A stretch of 64,000 nucleotides of DNA, from the NCBI GenBank assembly GCA_963662175.1, contig OY759226.1, forward strand, positions 28,178,065 through 28,242,064, written 5' to 3'. Position 1 is the first letter of the stretch. Every line of letters starts with the position of its first letter. This stretch comes from Aradus depressus (taxonomy: Eukaryota > Arthropoda > Insecta > Hemiptera > Aradidae). A program made the translations under genes and the position numbers. Below the pieces are notes generated by a model, which did no database searches, was not told the DNA's origin, and was given only the letters and a program-made list of their open reading frames with translations. This document shows, in pieces, positions 21,861 to 31,411 of the stretch.

Positions 21861-22050
21861 GGAGAAGTAGAAGTCTCAGACCAAAAAAACACCTGGAGTG
21901 GTAAAACGTAGTAACATACCTGGAGAAGTAGAAGTCTCGAACCAAAAAAACATCTGGAGTGGTAAAACGTAGTAACATTCCTGGAGAAGTAGAAGTATCG
22001 AACCAAAAAAACATCTGGAGTGGTAAAACGTAGTAACATTCCTGGAGAAG
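21860..22050. repeat. 61-bp tandem repeat, about 3 units, from the element A end
   Basis: TGGAGAAGTAGAAGTCTCGA recurs at 21860, 21921, 21982 and partly at 22043. The first words of the unit are the 3' arm of the preceding element A copy, so the array seems to have grown from that end. The minus-strand open frames with repeated YYVLPLQ are produced by the array. Confidence 0.85.
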
Positions 22051-22431
22051 GGCTTTGTCTTCATCTGTCACGTGACCAATAGTCGTTGTAATACTACGAA
22101 GCGAGAAAATGAGTTCTGGGTAAAGCTGGAAAACCGTAGAGCAGGAAGTCCCGGCTGATTCTCCGTAGATCTCTTCAGTCCTTCTTCTTCTAATTTCTTT
22201 GAATTTTATTTAAATAAAATGTCGGGAAATGTCGGGAAACGTATGGTTTCTACATCAAACTAAAAGATTGAACGTTTAGACTCCTGAAATTTCAGTCTGA
22301 CGTTAAATGCATACCTATTTTTCATATTTGTTTTGTTACATTGAGTGAATGAATTGGTTTAATTAAACTTACAAAATATTAATTGCTATTTATGACCTAT
22401 ATTATAAGCAAAATATTAATGATTATTTGAG

Positions 22432-22495
22432 ATTTTGGTTTAACCGAGGTATTATGACCCCTGATTTTTTACCTCGGATAATCGAGATTCCACTG
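22432..22495. repeat. Terminus of a pogo-like MITE
   Basis: ACCTCGGATAATCGAGATTC then CACTG is followed by TA (22496). It resembles the right end of the 9636-10306 element. No matching left end was found, only a second inverted motif, GGTTTAACCGAGGT. Confidence 0.45.
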
Positions 22496-22982
22496 TACCT
22501 ATATTATTTTTCTAGGATAACGATGGATGCCTCAATATAAAATTCTGTTTCACTGAGCGAACCAAGAACTAGCGGCACCAGATTCCTTGGTGACCCAACA
22601 GAGAATCTGAAAATTGTTTGACCACCTCAGCGCTTTCTGACGACCCAACAAGAAAAATAATTCTCCGGGATCATTTTGAAAACTAGTCCTGATCTAGGTA
22701 TAAATTACAAAGACCTTCGAGGCGACCTTACAAGTGATTAGTTGTCCCCCGACGAGGAGAGGATGGCTGCCGTGAGATGACCTAATGCTAGAACCGGTTA
22801 GAAATGGAAAATAATGCTAGTCATGGTTGCCAATTATCTTGAAGAGCCCGGGGGACTAACTCACAACTAGAGCTGTCTCGGGGGGAAATGACGGGACAGA
22901 TCTGGAGTCCGTTTCAATAACCTGCTTGTACTCACGGTCTTCCAGAACTTTGTACGAAGAGAGCAATAGATAGTATAGTATC

Positions 22983-23650
22983 CAGTGGGGGATCCAAGGG
23001 GGGGGAGATCGCCCCATAGCCCCCCCCCCCCCCCGAGAGATTTTGTTTTTTAAAATTTTAAGATAACATTTCTAGTCAAATTACAGATGAATAAATAAAA
23101 ATTTAATATTTCGTGTTATCGTATAAAAAAATTGATATTTAAATAAAATTAAGTTTTGGCGCCATAACGGGTGACATCTGTTGGATTTTTTTACGAAATT
23201 TGATAACGTTTTGCCACTCACGTGGCATGAAGTTAGTTGTGGATGGATGAGTCTAGAGCTACATTCGCTACAGTTAAGCAAAAAATTTGCGTGGCGTCAT
23301 AACAAAGTATTTCATAGTAGTATTTTACGTATGTTATGTAGATGAGATAAATATTCTCTATCAAAAAAGTAAGTATGACATATTTAGTTCTATAAAATAT
23401 ACTATGTAATATATACCTATGTAGTTATATAAATTATAAAATATATAAAAAATAACGTAAATATAACCGTAATTATGACGAATGTAAATATAACCACGAA
23501 TAAAAATAACTTATGAACGTTTCTGCCGTTTTTGTTGTTTTTATAATAATCATCCGCTAATTCTTATTTAATTCACCTTAATCATAAGTTTCAGTAACTT
23601 CAAAAAAAAAAAACTCGCCCCCCCTGAGAGGTTTTCTGGATCCGCCACTC
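22983..23650. mobile_element. hAT-like non-autonomous element
   Basis: The left end is CAGTGGGGGATCCAAGGGGG. The right end, read antisense, is GAGTGGCGGATCCAGAAAAC followed by CTCTCAGGGGGGGCG. These resemble the CAGTGGCGGATCCAG termini common to hAT elements. The 668-bp interior is AT-rich and non-coding. A matching 8-bp target duplication is not evident, so the outer bases may have decayed. Confidence 0.5.
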
Positions 23651-23706
23651 TACAAAGTATAGAAACCGGGCAGAAATTCGATATTGAGTTTACACAGAAA
23701 TTTCAA
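23651..23706 (-). repeat. Element A, 3' fragment
   Basis: ACAAAGTATAGAAACCGGGC then AGAAATTCGATATTGAG is the antisense 3' part, interrupted on its left by the hAT-like element. Confidence 0.5.
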
Positions 23707-24107
23707 GTTGTCCGTACTCCTTTAGCTGAGACAAGTGAAGGTGAGACAGGAGTCTGTACTAGACCCCGCCTCAGAACAGCTGATCGATAAGGCTCTTTAC
23801 AAAGGTTATATAAAACTGCCGTCACTAGGATGTCATATGTGTATCGACCAGGTGGCAACACAGCAACTCTGGTCACCGCAGTCACTCCTCCCAGAGTCAA
23901 CATAATAATAATAATAATTTATTTCCGTTAAACCAATACATGGTAATAGGATACGTCAAAAGAATTAATACATTAAGATAGCTTATACATTATATTTATA
24001 ACTACTTGAGTCTAACACATCTATGATTAGTAGTAATAACAAAACTATTAAAAAAAGTAAAATGAAATTAATAAAAACTGAGCAAATAAATACTTAAAAA
24101 TATCTTA

Positions 24108-24320
24108 AAAGTCTGTGTGTTCGTGAACACGTAATATCCCGATTAAATGTCACTCCGTGTGTTTGTGAACACGTTAGATCCCGATAAAATGAATATATAT
24201 CAAAAGGATCGATCCAGAAGTACATCAATAAGAGGAGTCTTATTGATTTCCAACCAAACCTGTCGATTGATATTTATTGATACTGGGGAAGTACACTGTC
24301 GGTGATTCACCAAAGTTTTT
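24108..24320 (-). repeat. Element A, inverted copy with internal duplication
   Basis: GTGTTCGTGAACACGTAATA and GTGTTTGTGAACACGTTAGA are duplicated side by side. The copy ends at the inverted 5' terminus ACTGGGGAAGTACACTGTC then GGTGATTCACC. Bases 23707-24107 include an ATA run and no clear gene. Confidence 0.65.
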
Positions 24321-24710
24321 TTAAATTTTCTATTTAAATATCTTATAATTAGAAAATAATTCAAATATTAGGGCAAGGGTCAGTTTCCAAGGTTGTATGA
24401 CTCATGGTGTTATTTATATAATACATGAACTGCACAAGAACCTGCACTCAACGAATGAGAAGAGAAATAAGTAAATAAAGCAGAAATATAAATAAATAAA
24501 TGTGTGACAGAGAGAGGAAAGTTAAAGTTCAGGGCTGGAACAGGTGGAGGCAGGTCTCTGGGAACGGAACCGAGCCTCAGGCTCCTATTTACAGGCTCCT
24601 GACGGTCTGAGCATGCGCACTTTGTTTCCCTTTCACAGGACAGATTATCTGCGCATGTGCAATAGGTATGTCAGGCGTGAGGGCAAACAAAGCAGCGCTT
24701 GTAAACACAC

Positions 24711-24869
24711 TGAGCTCAAGATCCCGGCCGAGGTAATTACGTTTTTTTATCTGAGAAGTAAAAAAAACATTGAGCACGCCGACCTTCGGATTGGGCAAGC
24801 CAATATGTCAGGTGCTCGTTAAAAGCCCCCCCCCCCCCCCCCCCCCCCCCCCACCTTAGGTAATTTAAA
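24711..24869 (+). mobile_element. tRNA-SINE, 3'-truncated first member of a pair
   Basis: TGAGCTCAAGATCCCGGCCG, TATCTGAGAAGTAAAA, GAGCACGCCGACCTTCGGAT and ATGTCAGGTGCTCGTTAAA, then a C-run of about 30 bases (from 24826), then CACCTTAGGTAATTTAAAG. It stops at the TAGGTGAATAAAAATTTAGG site, where the next SINE begins. Confidence 0.8.
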
Positions 24870-25000
24870 GGCGCCGGTAGCTCAGTGGTATGGGGAGGTA
24901 AAATAAAACTTAAGGCTCATATCCACCAGAGTGACGAAAGAGCGCTCTAAGTGATATGAGCACGTAGTTAAAGCCCGGGCATGAGTCACAATAACCTAAC
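24870..25000 (+). mobile_element. tRNA-SINE, internally deleted second member
   Basis: The head GGCGCCGGTAGCTCAGTGGT is joined to the 3' part CACCAGAGTGACGAAAGAGC ... AGCCCGGGCATGAGTCAC, ending AATAACCTAAC. Confidence 0.85.
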
Positions 25001-25137
25001 TTCAAAAAGTCAAATGTCGAAACTAGAATTAAATTAAATAGCTTGCAGGTGTTCGGGCAAGTTCGGTTTCTTTCTTGAGTAACAAGAACGTCATCAACCA
25101 AACTAACAATTAAGTAAGAATTAAGCAGCTAGCAGGA

Positions 25138-25585
25138 TTTTACTTCCTCAGCTATTCTAAGTATAGGGGAAGTTATGTAATCAGTTAGAAATTCTATGCT
25201 CAGTTTTTATTCAAAAAATTTTAAAAAAAGTAGGTACTGTATTTGTCTCTGAACACGATAACTCCTGATAGAAAGAATATGTCGACATGAAGTTTTTTAT
25301 ATGTACCCAAAATCCCACAGGGACATCTATTGATTTTCAGCCAAATCGAAAAAAAAAAAAAAAAAAAAAGGGAGTGATTAGGGAGGCTTTAGACAAAAAC
25401 TCTAATAACTGCCATTTTAATGAATGTAGTGATACAAAATTTAGTTTGAGGACTCAGGAGTTCGCATGTAAATCATTTATTGATTTTTAGCTCAAACGTT
25501 CGATTGGTTTTAGAGGAAGAGCAACAACTTAATAGATTAATTCGTGTTGGGGATGTACGTTGCCGGTGATTCACCGACGACTTTT
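25138..25585 (-). repeat. Element A, complete inverted copy
   Basis: Runs from TTTTACTTCCTCAGCTATTC then TAAGTATAGGGGAAGTTATG to GTTGGGGATGTACGTTGCC then GGTGATTCACCGACGAC. At 448 bp it holds an A-run in place of the usual G/C stretch and shows both termini. Flanking bases are T-rich on both sides, with no clear target duplication. Confidence 0.75.
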
Positions 25586-25795
25586 TAGGTTTCAAATTCA
25601 GAATTTGAGTAGGCATATTATATTATATTTTCGAACTAAGCTCAACAACTGGATTATACACGGTGTGTCAAGTGACCAAACATTCCTAATACAACTTCTA
25701 AGTTGAGGAACGCGGACATATTGTGGAATTTGTTATAAATAAATAAAACAAATTTATTTTTTGAAATATTGTCTATTGCACTAAAGATATTTATA

Positions 25796-25832
25796 AAACT
25801 ACCGGTTTCGGCCTCACACCATCGTCAGGTCT
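25796..25832 (-). ncRNA. Hammerhead-ribozyme-like motif
   Basis: Read on the minus strand: stem I 5' arm AGAC, core CTGACGA, stem II GGT-GTGAG-GCC, core GAAA, palindromic stem III ACCGGT, then A and stem I 3' arm GTTT. This matches the hammerhead consensus CUGANGA...GAAA with a UA cleavage position. Self-complementary stem III loops of this type are known from hammerheads in Penelope-like elements and retrozymes. A mirror copy lies at about 25852-25886 on the plus strand. The identification rests on pattern matching; activity is not shown. Confidence 0.5.
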
Positions 25833-25851
25833 AGTTATGAGAGTTCAGAAA

Positions 25852-25886
25852 TAGACCTGACGATGGTGTGAGGCCGAAACCGGTAG
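25852..25886 (+). ncRNA. Hammerhead-like motif, mirror copy cut by gap
   Basis: TAGACCTGACGATGGTGTG then AGGCCGAAACCGGTAG is the inverted repeat of the preceding motif. The 3' arm of stem I would fall inside the run of Ns, so completeness cannot be judged. Confidence 0.45.
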
Positions 25887-26086
25887 NNNNNNNNNNNNNN
25901 NNNNNNNNNNNNNNNNNNNNNNNNNNNNNNNNNNNNNNNNNNNNNNNNNNNNNNNNNNNNNNNNNNNNNNNNNNNNNNNNNNNNNNNNNNNNNNNNNNNN
26001 NNNNNNNNNNNNNNNNNNNNNNNNNNNNNNNNNNNNNNNNNNNNNNNNNNNNNNNNNNNNNNNNNNNNNNNNNNNNNNNNNNNNNN
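25887..26086. other. Assembly gap, 200 N
   Basis: Exactly 200 unknown bases, probably a placeholder size. It starts at the outer edge of the palindrome. Beyond it, ATTGATGAATGT and ACATTCATCAAT form another inverted pair (about 26106-26196). Confidence 0.98.
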
Positions 26087-26218
26087 AACCCATTCAGTGT
26101 TTTGGATTGATGAATGTTTAATTCAATTTTCCGCGCTGTAGTCAGGTCAGAGCGAAATGTGTCCACCATCTTCAAAATAATTGACATTCATCAATGTGAA
26201 ATTTTTCTTTTTCTTAAA

Positions 26219-26532
26219 AATCGTCGGTGAATCACAGGCTACGTATTTCCCCAACACAAATTAGTCAATTACTTTTTTGCTTTCACTTCAAAGCCAATCG
26301 ACTATTTGCAATGAAACTCAATATTTCACTTTTATTGCTTCTGAATCATACTAAATTTTGTGTCGACTCTACATCGGCAATTGTAGAGTATTTGTGTGAA
26401 GCCCCCCTCCTTCCCTTCGACCGATATCATGGAAAACTAATAGGTGCCATTACGAAGTTTTGAGTTCAATATAAGACTCATTATATCTGCAGTTTGGGAG
26501 TTTTGAGTTGAGCGCCCCCCCCCCCCCCCCCG

Positions 26533-26600
<68 letters not shown>

Positions 26601-26806
26601 TTTCCACTTCGACCGATATCATGGAAAACTAATAGGTGCCATTACGAAGTTTTGAGTTTCAATATAAGACTCATTATATCTGCAGTTTGGAAGTTTTTAC
26701 TTGAGCCTCCTCACCCCCCCCCCCCCTCCTCTTCTTCTGATTGCACTGAAATTAATAAGTGTCGTCCTTATAGAACTTTGAATTTACATATGAAATTTCT
26801 AGATTC
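26219..26806 (+). repeat. Element A, copy with duplicated middle around a C-run
   Basis: The 5' end is ATCGTCGGTGAATCACAGGC. A block of about 100 bp (CTTCGACCGATATCATGGAA ... ATATCTGCAGTTTGG) occurs twice, on either side of the C-run. It breaks off after CATATGAAATTTCT. Confidence 0.7.
26514..26600. repeat. Poly-C tract (18 + 67 bases)
   Basis: Two C-runs separated by GA at 26532-26533. Proline-run open frames here are artefacts of the tract. Confidence 0.95.
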
Positions 26807-26917
26807 GGATGTCAAGTACCACTGTGCCACCAGACATATCAAGCAAGAATCTGCTCCTTCCAGGCTGCGAACTGTGACTGCTCTGCGAAGTAGTGTCATA
26901 TATTCAATGCTCAAAAT

Positions 26918-27306
26918 CACAAAAATTCTAATAACTGACGTAATGAATGTATTGATACGAAATTTTATACGTAAATTCAAAATCCGAAAAAGGAAGACAG
27001 CTATCAATTTTCCGCTGAATCGGCCAAAGGAGACTCGACTCCAATAACTGCAGATGTAAGGAACGTATCGTCATGAATCTTACACCCCATAAGGACAGGA
27101 CCTATTAATTGTCCACGAAATCGGGCGAAGAGAAAGGGGGAAACAGAAAAGGGGATCGAATTGAAAAACCCGAATATCAGCCGATGTAAAGAATGTATTG
27201 AAGCATTCAGAAACCTATGTGTCAACTATTAATTTTTAACTCAAATGGTCGATTGGTTTTGGCGGGAGAGCAATAACAAATTTAATTCGTTCTGGGGAAG
27301 TGCAAA
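26918..27306 (-). repeat. Element A, inverted copy
   Basis: AAAATTCTAATAACTGACGT, GAATGTATTGATACGAAATT and a second middle block lead to the inverted 5' end AATTCGTTCTGGGGAAGTGC. With the copy at 26219 it forms a large imperfect inverted pair. Confidence 0.7.
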
Positions 27307-27403
27307 GTATATTAAGAGGGCAAAATGTTGTTAAACCTTCAACTTTAATTTGTACATTTTTTAAAATTCCTTCAACACCTTAACACACTTTATATACACA
27401 ATT

Positions 27404-27720
27404 ACGTGCTTGACTTCTGAGCTCAAGAACGTGGGTTCGTAACCCGACCGAGGCCCTTAGTTTATTCTATCTGGGAGGTAAAATAAACTTAAGCACCCCG
27501 TCCTTCGGATGGGATGTTAAGCGATGGTCCCGAGCCTGTACGATATCAGGTACTCGTTAAAGACGCCTGCCCTAGGTGAATACAAAATTTAGGGTAGGCA
27601 AAATTTAGGACTCCCACAGTAGAGTCGGGCTCATGTCCGCTCCCCAAGAGCGCTCTGGTAGTAGGCGATATGACCTCGTAGTTAAAGCCCGGGCATGAGT
27701 CATAAAACCTAACCTAACCT
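27404..27720 (+). mobile_element. tRNA-SINE with AACCT tail
   Basis: Begins inside the tRNA-like head (CGTGCTTGACTTCTGAGCTC; box B GGGTTCGTAACCCG) and carries the full body and 3' domain. The tail is CATAAAACCTAACCTAACCT. Confidence 0.9.
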
Positions 27721-28199
27721 ATACACAATTACTCTGTTTCAATAAAAAGTAAAGCCATTAAACCAGAACAAATGCTTTCCGTTGCTCCTATAGCAACGAT
27801 CAGTCATTCATAAACAGGGTTCGAAAAAAAAAATCAGTTAGAAATTAATTAAAAAAATTATTGAGAAAAACTAATAATAATTGACATTTTAGATGAGAAA
27901 TTGCAGTTGTAAATGTTGCCCCACCCTATGGGTTAGTGCCACACACCCGCCCCTTTCTTGTTGCTAACTTTGTGAAGGCATTTATCCAATTATTCTTCCC
28001 TGTTATTAAGTATGGATACATAATAATCTTCAAAGTAAAATATATATTTTATCTGCTTAATGAAGGATTTATGTGCCATCAGCTGATGTTACTGGCGATC
28101 AGCTGTCTATCGGTTGTCAACCTCTTCTAAACATACGTGGATATTTACTATGGATATAAATTTTACAATTTATAATTTTATAATTGGTAATTGTTTAAT

Positions 28200-28290
28200 A
28201 GAGTCGAGATCGAGTTTTCAATAGAATTTCACGTTTCAAGGTCCCCTGAATCCGTTTTGACCATTTCTTGTCTCTCTGTGACATTTTTGG
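28200..28290 (-). repeat. Element B, inverted fragment
   Basis: GAGATCGAGTTTTCAATAGA, AAGGTCCCCTGAATCCGTTT and TGACCAT are the antisense equivalents of element B. Bases 27721-28199 show no gene. Confidence 0.55.
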
Positions 28291-28399
28291 ATGTCACTTG
28301 TGCTAATTTAGATCAAATTTGGCCAAAATCAGAATAATTTTGAGATCATTTTACGTCATGAGAGAGGTTTGGTTGTTGAGTGGTCACTACTCTGAGTGG

Positions 28400-28525
28400 A
28401 GGACCTTGGTGGTCCAGTGGTTAGAGTGATTGGCTACTATTTATGGATCCCACATAGTTTACATAGCCCCGGACGCCGGGTGAACCTGCTAGTACGATAT
28501 ATAAGAAACACCTAATAACTAATTA
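28400..28525 (+). repeat. Possible second tRNA-like SINE fragment
   Basis: CCTTGGTGGTCCAGTGGTTA then GAGTGATTGGCTAC resembles a tRNA box A region of a different class from the main SINE. Box B is not evident. Bases 28526-29042 hold overlapping open frames but no supported gene. Confidence 0.35.
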
Positions 28526-29042
28526 TTTCTAGTGAGCAGCAGATAACTGACTGGTGTGGAGTTCTGTGGCTATGGCTTGCTTCACCACTTCAAGACTGTA
28601 TCTAAACCAATTATCTCTCAGCAATATTTACTGGATGTCCACGCCTCTCTCCTTCCTACGTTTTCCTTTTTTCATTTTCGAATTTCGATTTTGTTTTTTC
28701 AAAGAAGGGTTGATTGTATTTTTTGTTTATGGCCTGTCTTATGTAAAACAGGAAGAACATTGACTCCTCTACCTACAGATATAGATATATTGAGCCCCGC
28801 CATGGAACCCGACCACCCAAAAGTGTCACTGAATTTTCTTTAGAGTTCTCTGCGTTGAAAATCAAAATCGGAACCTTTTCTTTTTTTCTTTATTTTCTTT
28901 CTTTTCACCTGAGGAGGAAGTTAAGAACATACTGAAATAAAGTCGTAAAAAAAACACTTCTGGAAGAATTATAAATAATATTTAGCATAAATTAAATCCA
29001 GTTCAGTTTTGTATAGATTGCGCATCGATAGATAAGAGAGAA

Positions 29043-29333
29043 GGCGCCGGTCGCTCAGTGGTATGCGTGCTTGCTTACTAAGCTCAAGATCACGGGTTCG
29101 AAGTCCGACCGAGGCCCTTAGTTTATTTTATTTGGGAGTTTAGATAAAAAACGATGGCTTCGAGCCTATGCGGTGTCAGGTACTCGTTAAAGACACCCCT
29201 ACTCTAGGTGAATATACTTAGGTAGGCAAAATGTAGTCGGGCTCATGTCCACCGAAAACTGACGAAAGAGCGTTCTAGTAGTCGGCGATATGACCTTGTA
29301 GATAAAGCTCGGGCATGAATCGTAATAACTAAC
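29043..29333 (+). mobile_element. tRNA-derived SINE
   Basis: The head GGCGCCGGTCGCTCAGTGGT and a good box B (GGGTTCGAAGTCC) are present. The body is shortened. The 3' end is GGGCATGAATCGTAATAACT then AAC. The Transib-like element begins 16 bp further on. Confidence 0.85.
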
Positions 29334-29348
29334 AAGATATGGGCGGCG

Positions 29349-29722
29349 CACAGTGTGAAATTTATGAGTTTTGACTGCCAAAACCCCGGGAAAATTTTAA
29401 AAATGTTTAAATGTTTTCGTCTAAGTTTTTGTTAACGGATTTTTACAACTTAAATGAATGTTTTTTGGGTTGCTGATTACGAATTCAATATTTATTCTAG
29501 CCAAAAGTGGTCCTAATGTTGTCATTTTGGCCTAAAGTGGTTCAAATTCAATATATTGGCTATTTTCGCGACGGGCATATAATACCTTGATTGTGAAACC
29601 CGCAGTTATCTGATAAAAAACCAGCTTTCACAAATATTTTGCACCTAGTTTCATCCAAATTGATCAAAAATTGAGCGGGGGCTCGAATTTTGAAAATAAA
29701 AACTCTTAAATTTTACACTGTG
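29349..29722. mobile_element. Transib-like non-autonomous element
   Basis: A 374-bp element with 24-bp inverted ends. The left end is CACAGTGTGAAATTTATGAG then TTTT, and the right end (antisense) is CACAGTGTAAAATTTAAGAG then TTTT, 22 of 24 identical. Flanks are CGGCG (29344-29348) and TGGCG (29723-29727), a 5-bp GC-rich duplication with one change. Transib elements and RAG signals share a CAC-type heptamer, and Transib makes 5-bp GC-rich duplications. The left end has CCAAAACCC 22 bp after the heptamer, resembling the RAG nonamer. It encodes no transposase. Confidence 0.65.
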
Positions 29723-29869
29723 TGGCGCTCTGAGAAGGGTTTGTGTTTTTTTTTTGACAAAAATTACATTATTTTTTTATTTTTTTTATTTTCGGAAAAC
29801 TAGCGACTTTTAAGCAAAAAGCTGTGAGGAGTTGCTTGAAGGGAACAAAATATAATCTGTTATATTGTT

Positions 29870-30018
29870 CTGGATACACATTCGAAATTTCATATCGAAT
29901 TCTATCGAGAGTTATCGAGTCGAAAGAAACAGGATTCTGGAGTCGGAAACACAAAATCCGGTAAAAATCAAAGATTGAATTTCAGATTACTGCACTGAAT
30001 GTCAAAACAGCTGGGAAT
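29870..30018 (+). repeat. Element A, degenerate 3' half
   Basis: TTCGAAATTTCATATCGAAT, GAGTTATCGAGTCGAAAG, GGAGTCGGAAACACAAAATC and CAGCTGGGAATGTG. Bases 30019-30480 have no confident gene. Confidence 0.4.
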
Positions 30019-30480
30019 GTGATACATACATAGATAAATGAAGCTGAATGCACTCTCAAGGTTGACAAACATTAAATTGTAATTGGTAACTTTTTTCCAA
30101 ACAAAATTGTTCTCATTATTTAAATTTTAAATTGATGATGATAAATGTAAGATTTTTGCAGTCGAGCTGTATGTTATTATATGGTCATTATTCTGTGGGA
30201 GACCTTGACCAGTTTTTCCTTCGCTATCGAGTGTCATTGGAATTGATAATGAGGCAATTCTAGAGGTAACCACCTCACCGCACTCTAGCTGTGTAATGAG
30301 GACTGAGGACTGTAGCTGTCCTCATCCTAACCTACTATTTGGATATAAACATAATGATACTGTCCAATCTTAGGATTACCTCAGAGCCAGTCTCCTGTCT
30401 GCTAAACCACAAACATACAAGGTGTAAGTACCTGCCCTGTACCAGTCTAGCACGTCAATACCTCCATAAATAACATATTT

Positions 30481-30527
30481 ACCACTCCCCCAGCTGATAG
30501 GAATTATAGGAGAAGTTATGTAACCGG
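30481..30527 (-). repeat. Element A, 3' end fragment
   Basis: CCCCCAGCTGATAGGAATTA then TAGGAGAAGTTATGTAACCG is the antisense 3' terminus, immediately followed by a minisatellite. Confidence 0.55.
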
Positions 30528-30529
30528 TC

Positions 30530-30873
30530 TACGATAGCGCAGTGGCCCTCATAAAACCCTATTACAGTGCCAAGCCCACGACACTATAACGTTAGCGTAG
30601 TGGCCTTCCCATAGAGGGTCTATTACAGTGTCAAGCCCACGACACTATAACGTTAGCGCAGTGGCCCTCCTAAAGGCCTATTACAGTGCCAAGCCCACGA
30701 CACTATAACGTCCTTCCCATAGAGGGCCTATTACAGTGTCAAGCTCACGACACTAGCGCAGTGACCCTCCCATAGAGGGCCTATTACAGTGTCAAGCCCA
30801 CGGCACTATAAGGTTAGCGCAGTGGCCCTCCCATAGAGGGCCTATTACAGTGTCAAGCCCACGACACTATAAC
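30530..30873. repeat. 61-bp minisatellite, about 6 units
   Basis: The unit is GCGCAGTGGCCCTCCCATAG, AGGGCCTATTACAGTGTCAA, GCCCACGACACTATAACGTT. AGCGCAG-type starts fall at 30536, 30594, 30655, 30755 and 30816, with one shortened unit. It begins within a few bases of the element A fragment. Bases 30874-31265 are AT-rich with no gene seen. Confidence 0.9.
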
Positions 30874-31265
30874 TCTCGCCCGCTGGTCACGTCCCAGCCG
30901 ACCCCAGCTTTACCACACAATCAACTTCTCTATTTTCTGTCATAATCAAAAACCCCTGACGTGAGAACGTTTAATTTTTTATTTTCTATTTTTTTATTTT
31001 TATTTTTCATTTAATTTTAAAATGTATTTTGAGTCAGGCGAAGGCCAAACTGTTATACCCTCATACAATATTTATCTCGTTCTACTGAGTTATAATTTTC
31101 ACTAACTCATATTAAAAGACAACGAATCTTGGAGTAATAATTCAAATTAATAAAAATAAAATAAATGCAGGAAGGGGGGGGCTTCTCACACTTGGCAACA
31201 TTTGTAATCGTTTTATATATCTTCTTATTTCACTTAAATAGATTTTGTCTTCTAATTAATCTCAA

Positions 31266-31372
31266 ATGTTCAAAACCCAGCCCAGGACCATTGGTTTTCT
31301 ATCTGGGAAGTATAAATACCTTGAGCACGCCATCCTTCGGATGAGACGTTAAGCTATGATGGTACTCGTAGC
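31266..31372 (+). mobile_element. tRNA-SINE, body fragment
   Basis: CTATCTGGGAAGTATAAATA, TTGAGCACGCCATCCTTCGG and ATGAGACGTTAAGCTATGAT, then GGTACTCGTAGCTCAG. Confidence 0.7.
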
Positions 31373-31411
31373 TCAGAAGAAAGAATGCAAGCCCCTGACG
31401 TCAAACTTCCA

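Noticed and set aside
23703..23934. Coding-like segment on both strands (VTRMSYVYRPGGNTATLVTA on plus)
   Set aside because: Plausible in two frames and on two strands, without clear splice sites; cannot choose.
24640..24666. Very strong acceptor (TTTGTTTCCCTTTCACAG) followed after 27 bp by GTATGT
   Set aside because: Would be a 27-bp microexon with no neighbouring exon; may be chance. TGCGCATGTGCA nearby was also considered as an NRF1-type site but not supported.
26437..27047. Glycine- or proline-run proteins and a 179-aa plus-strand frame
   Set aside because: Produced by the poly-C tract and by element A copies on either side.
30374..30421. 48-bp splice-bounded open segment (DYLRASLLSAKPQTYK)
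   Set aside because: Acceptor CCAATCTTAG and a GTGTAAG donor are present, but 16 codons are too few to separate from chance.
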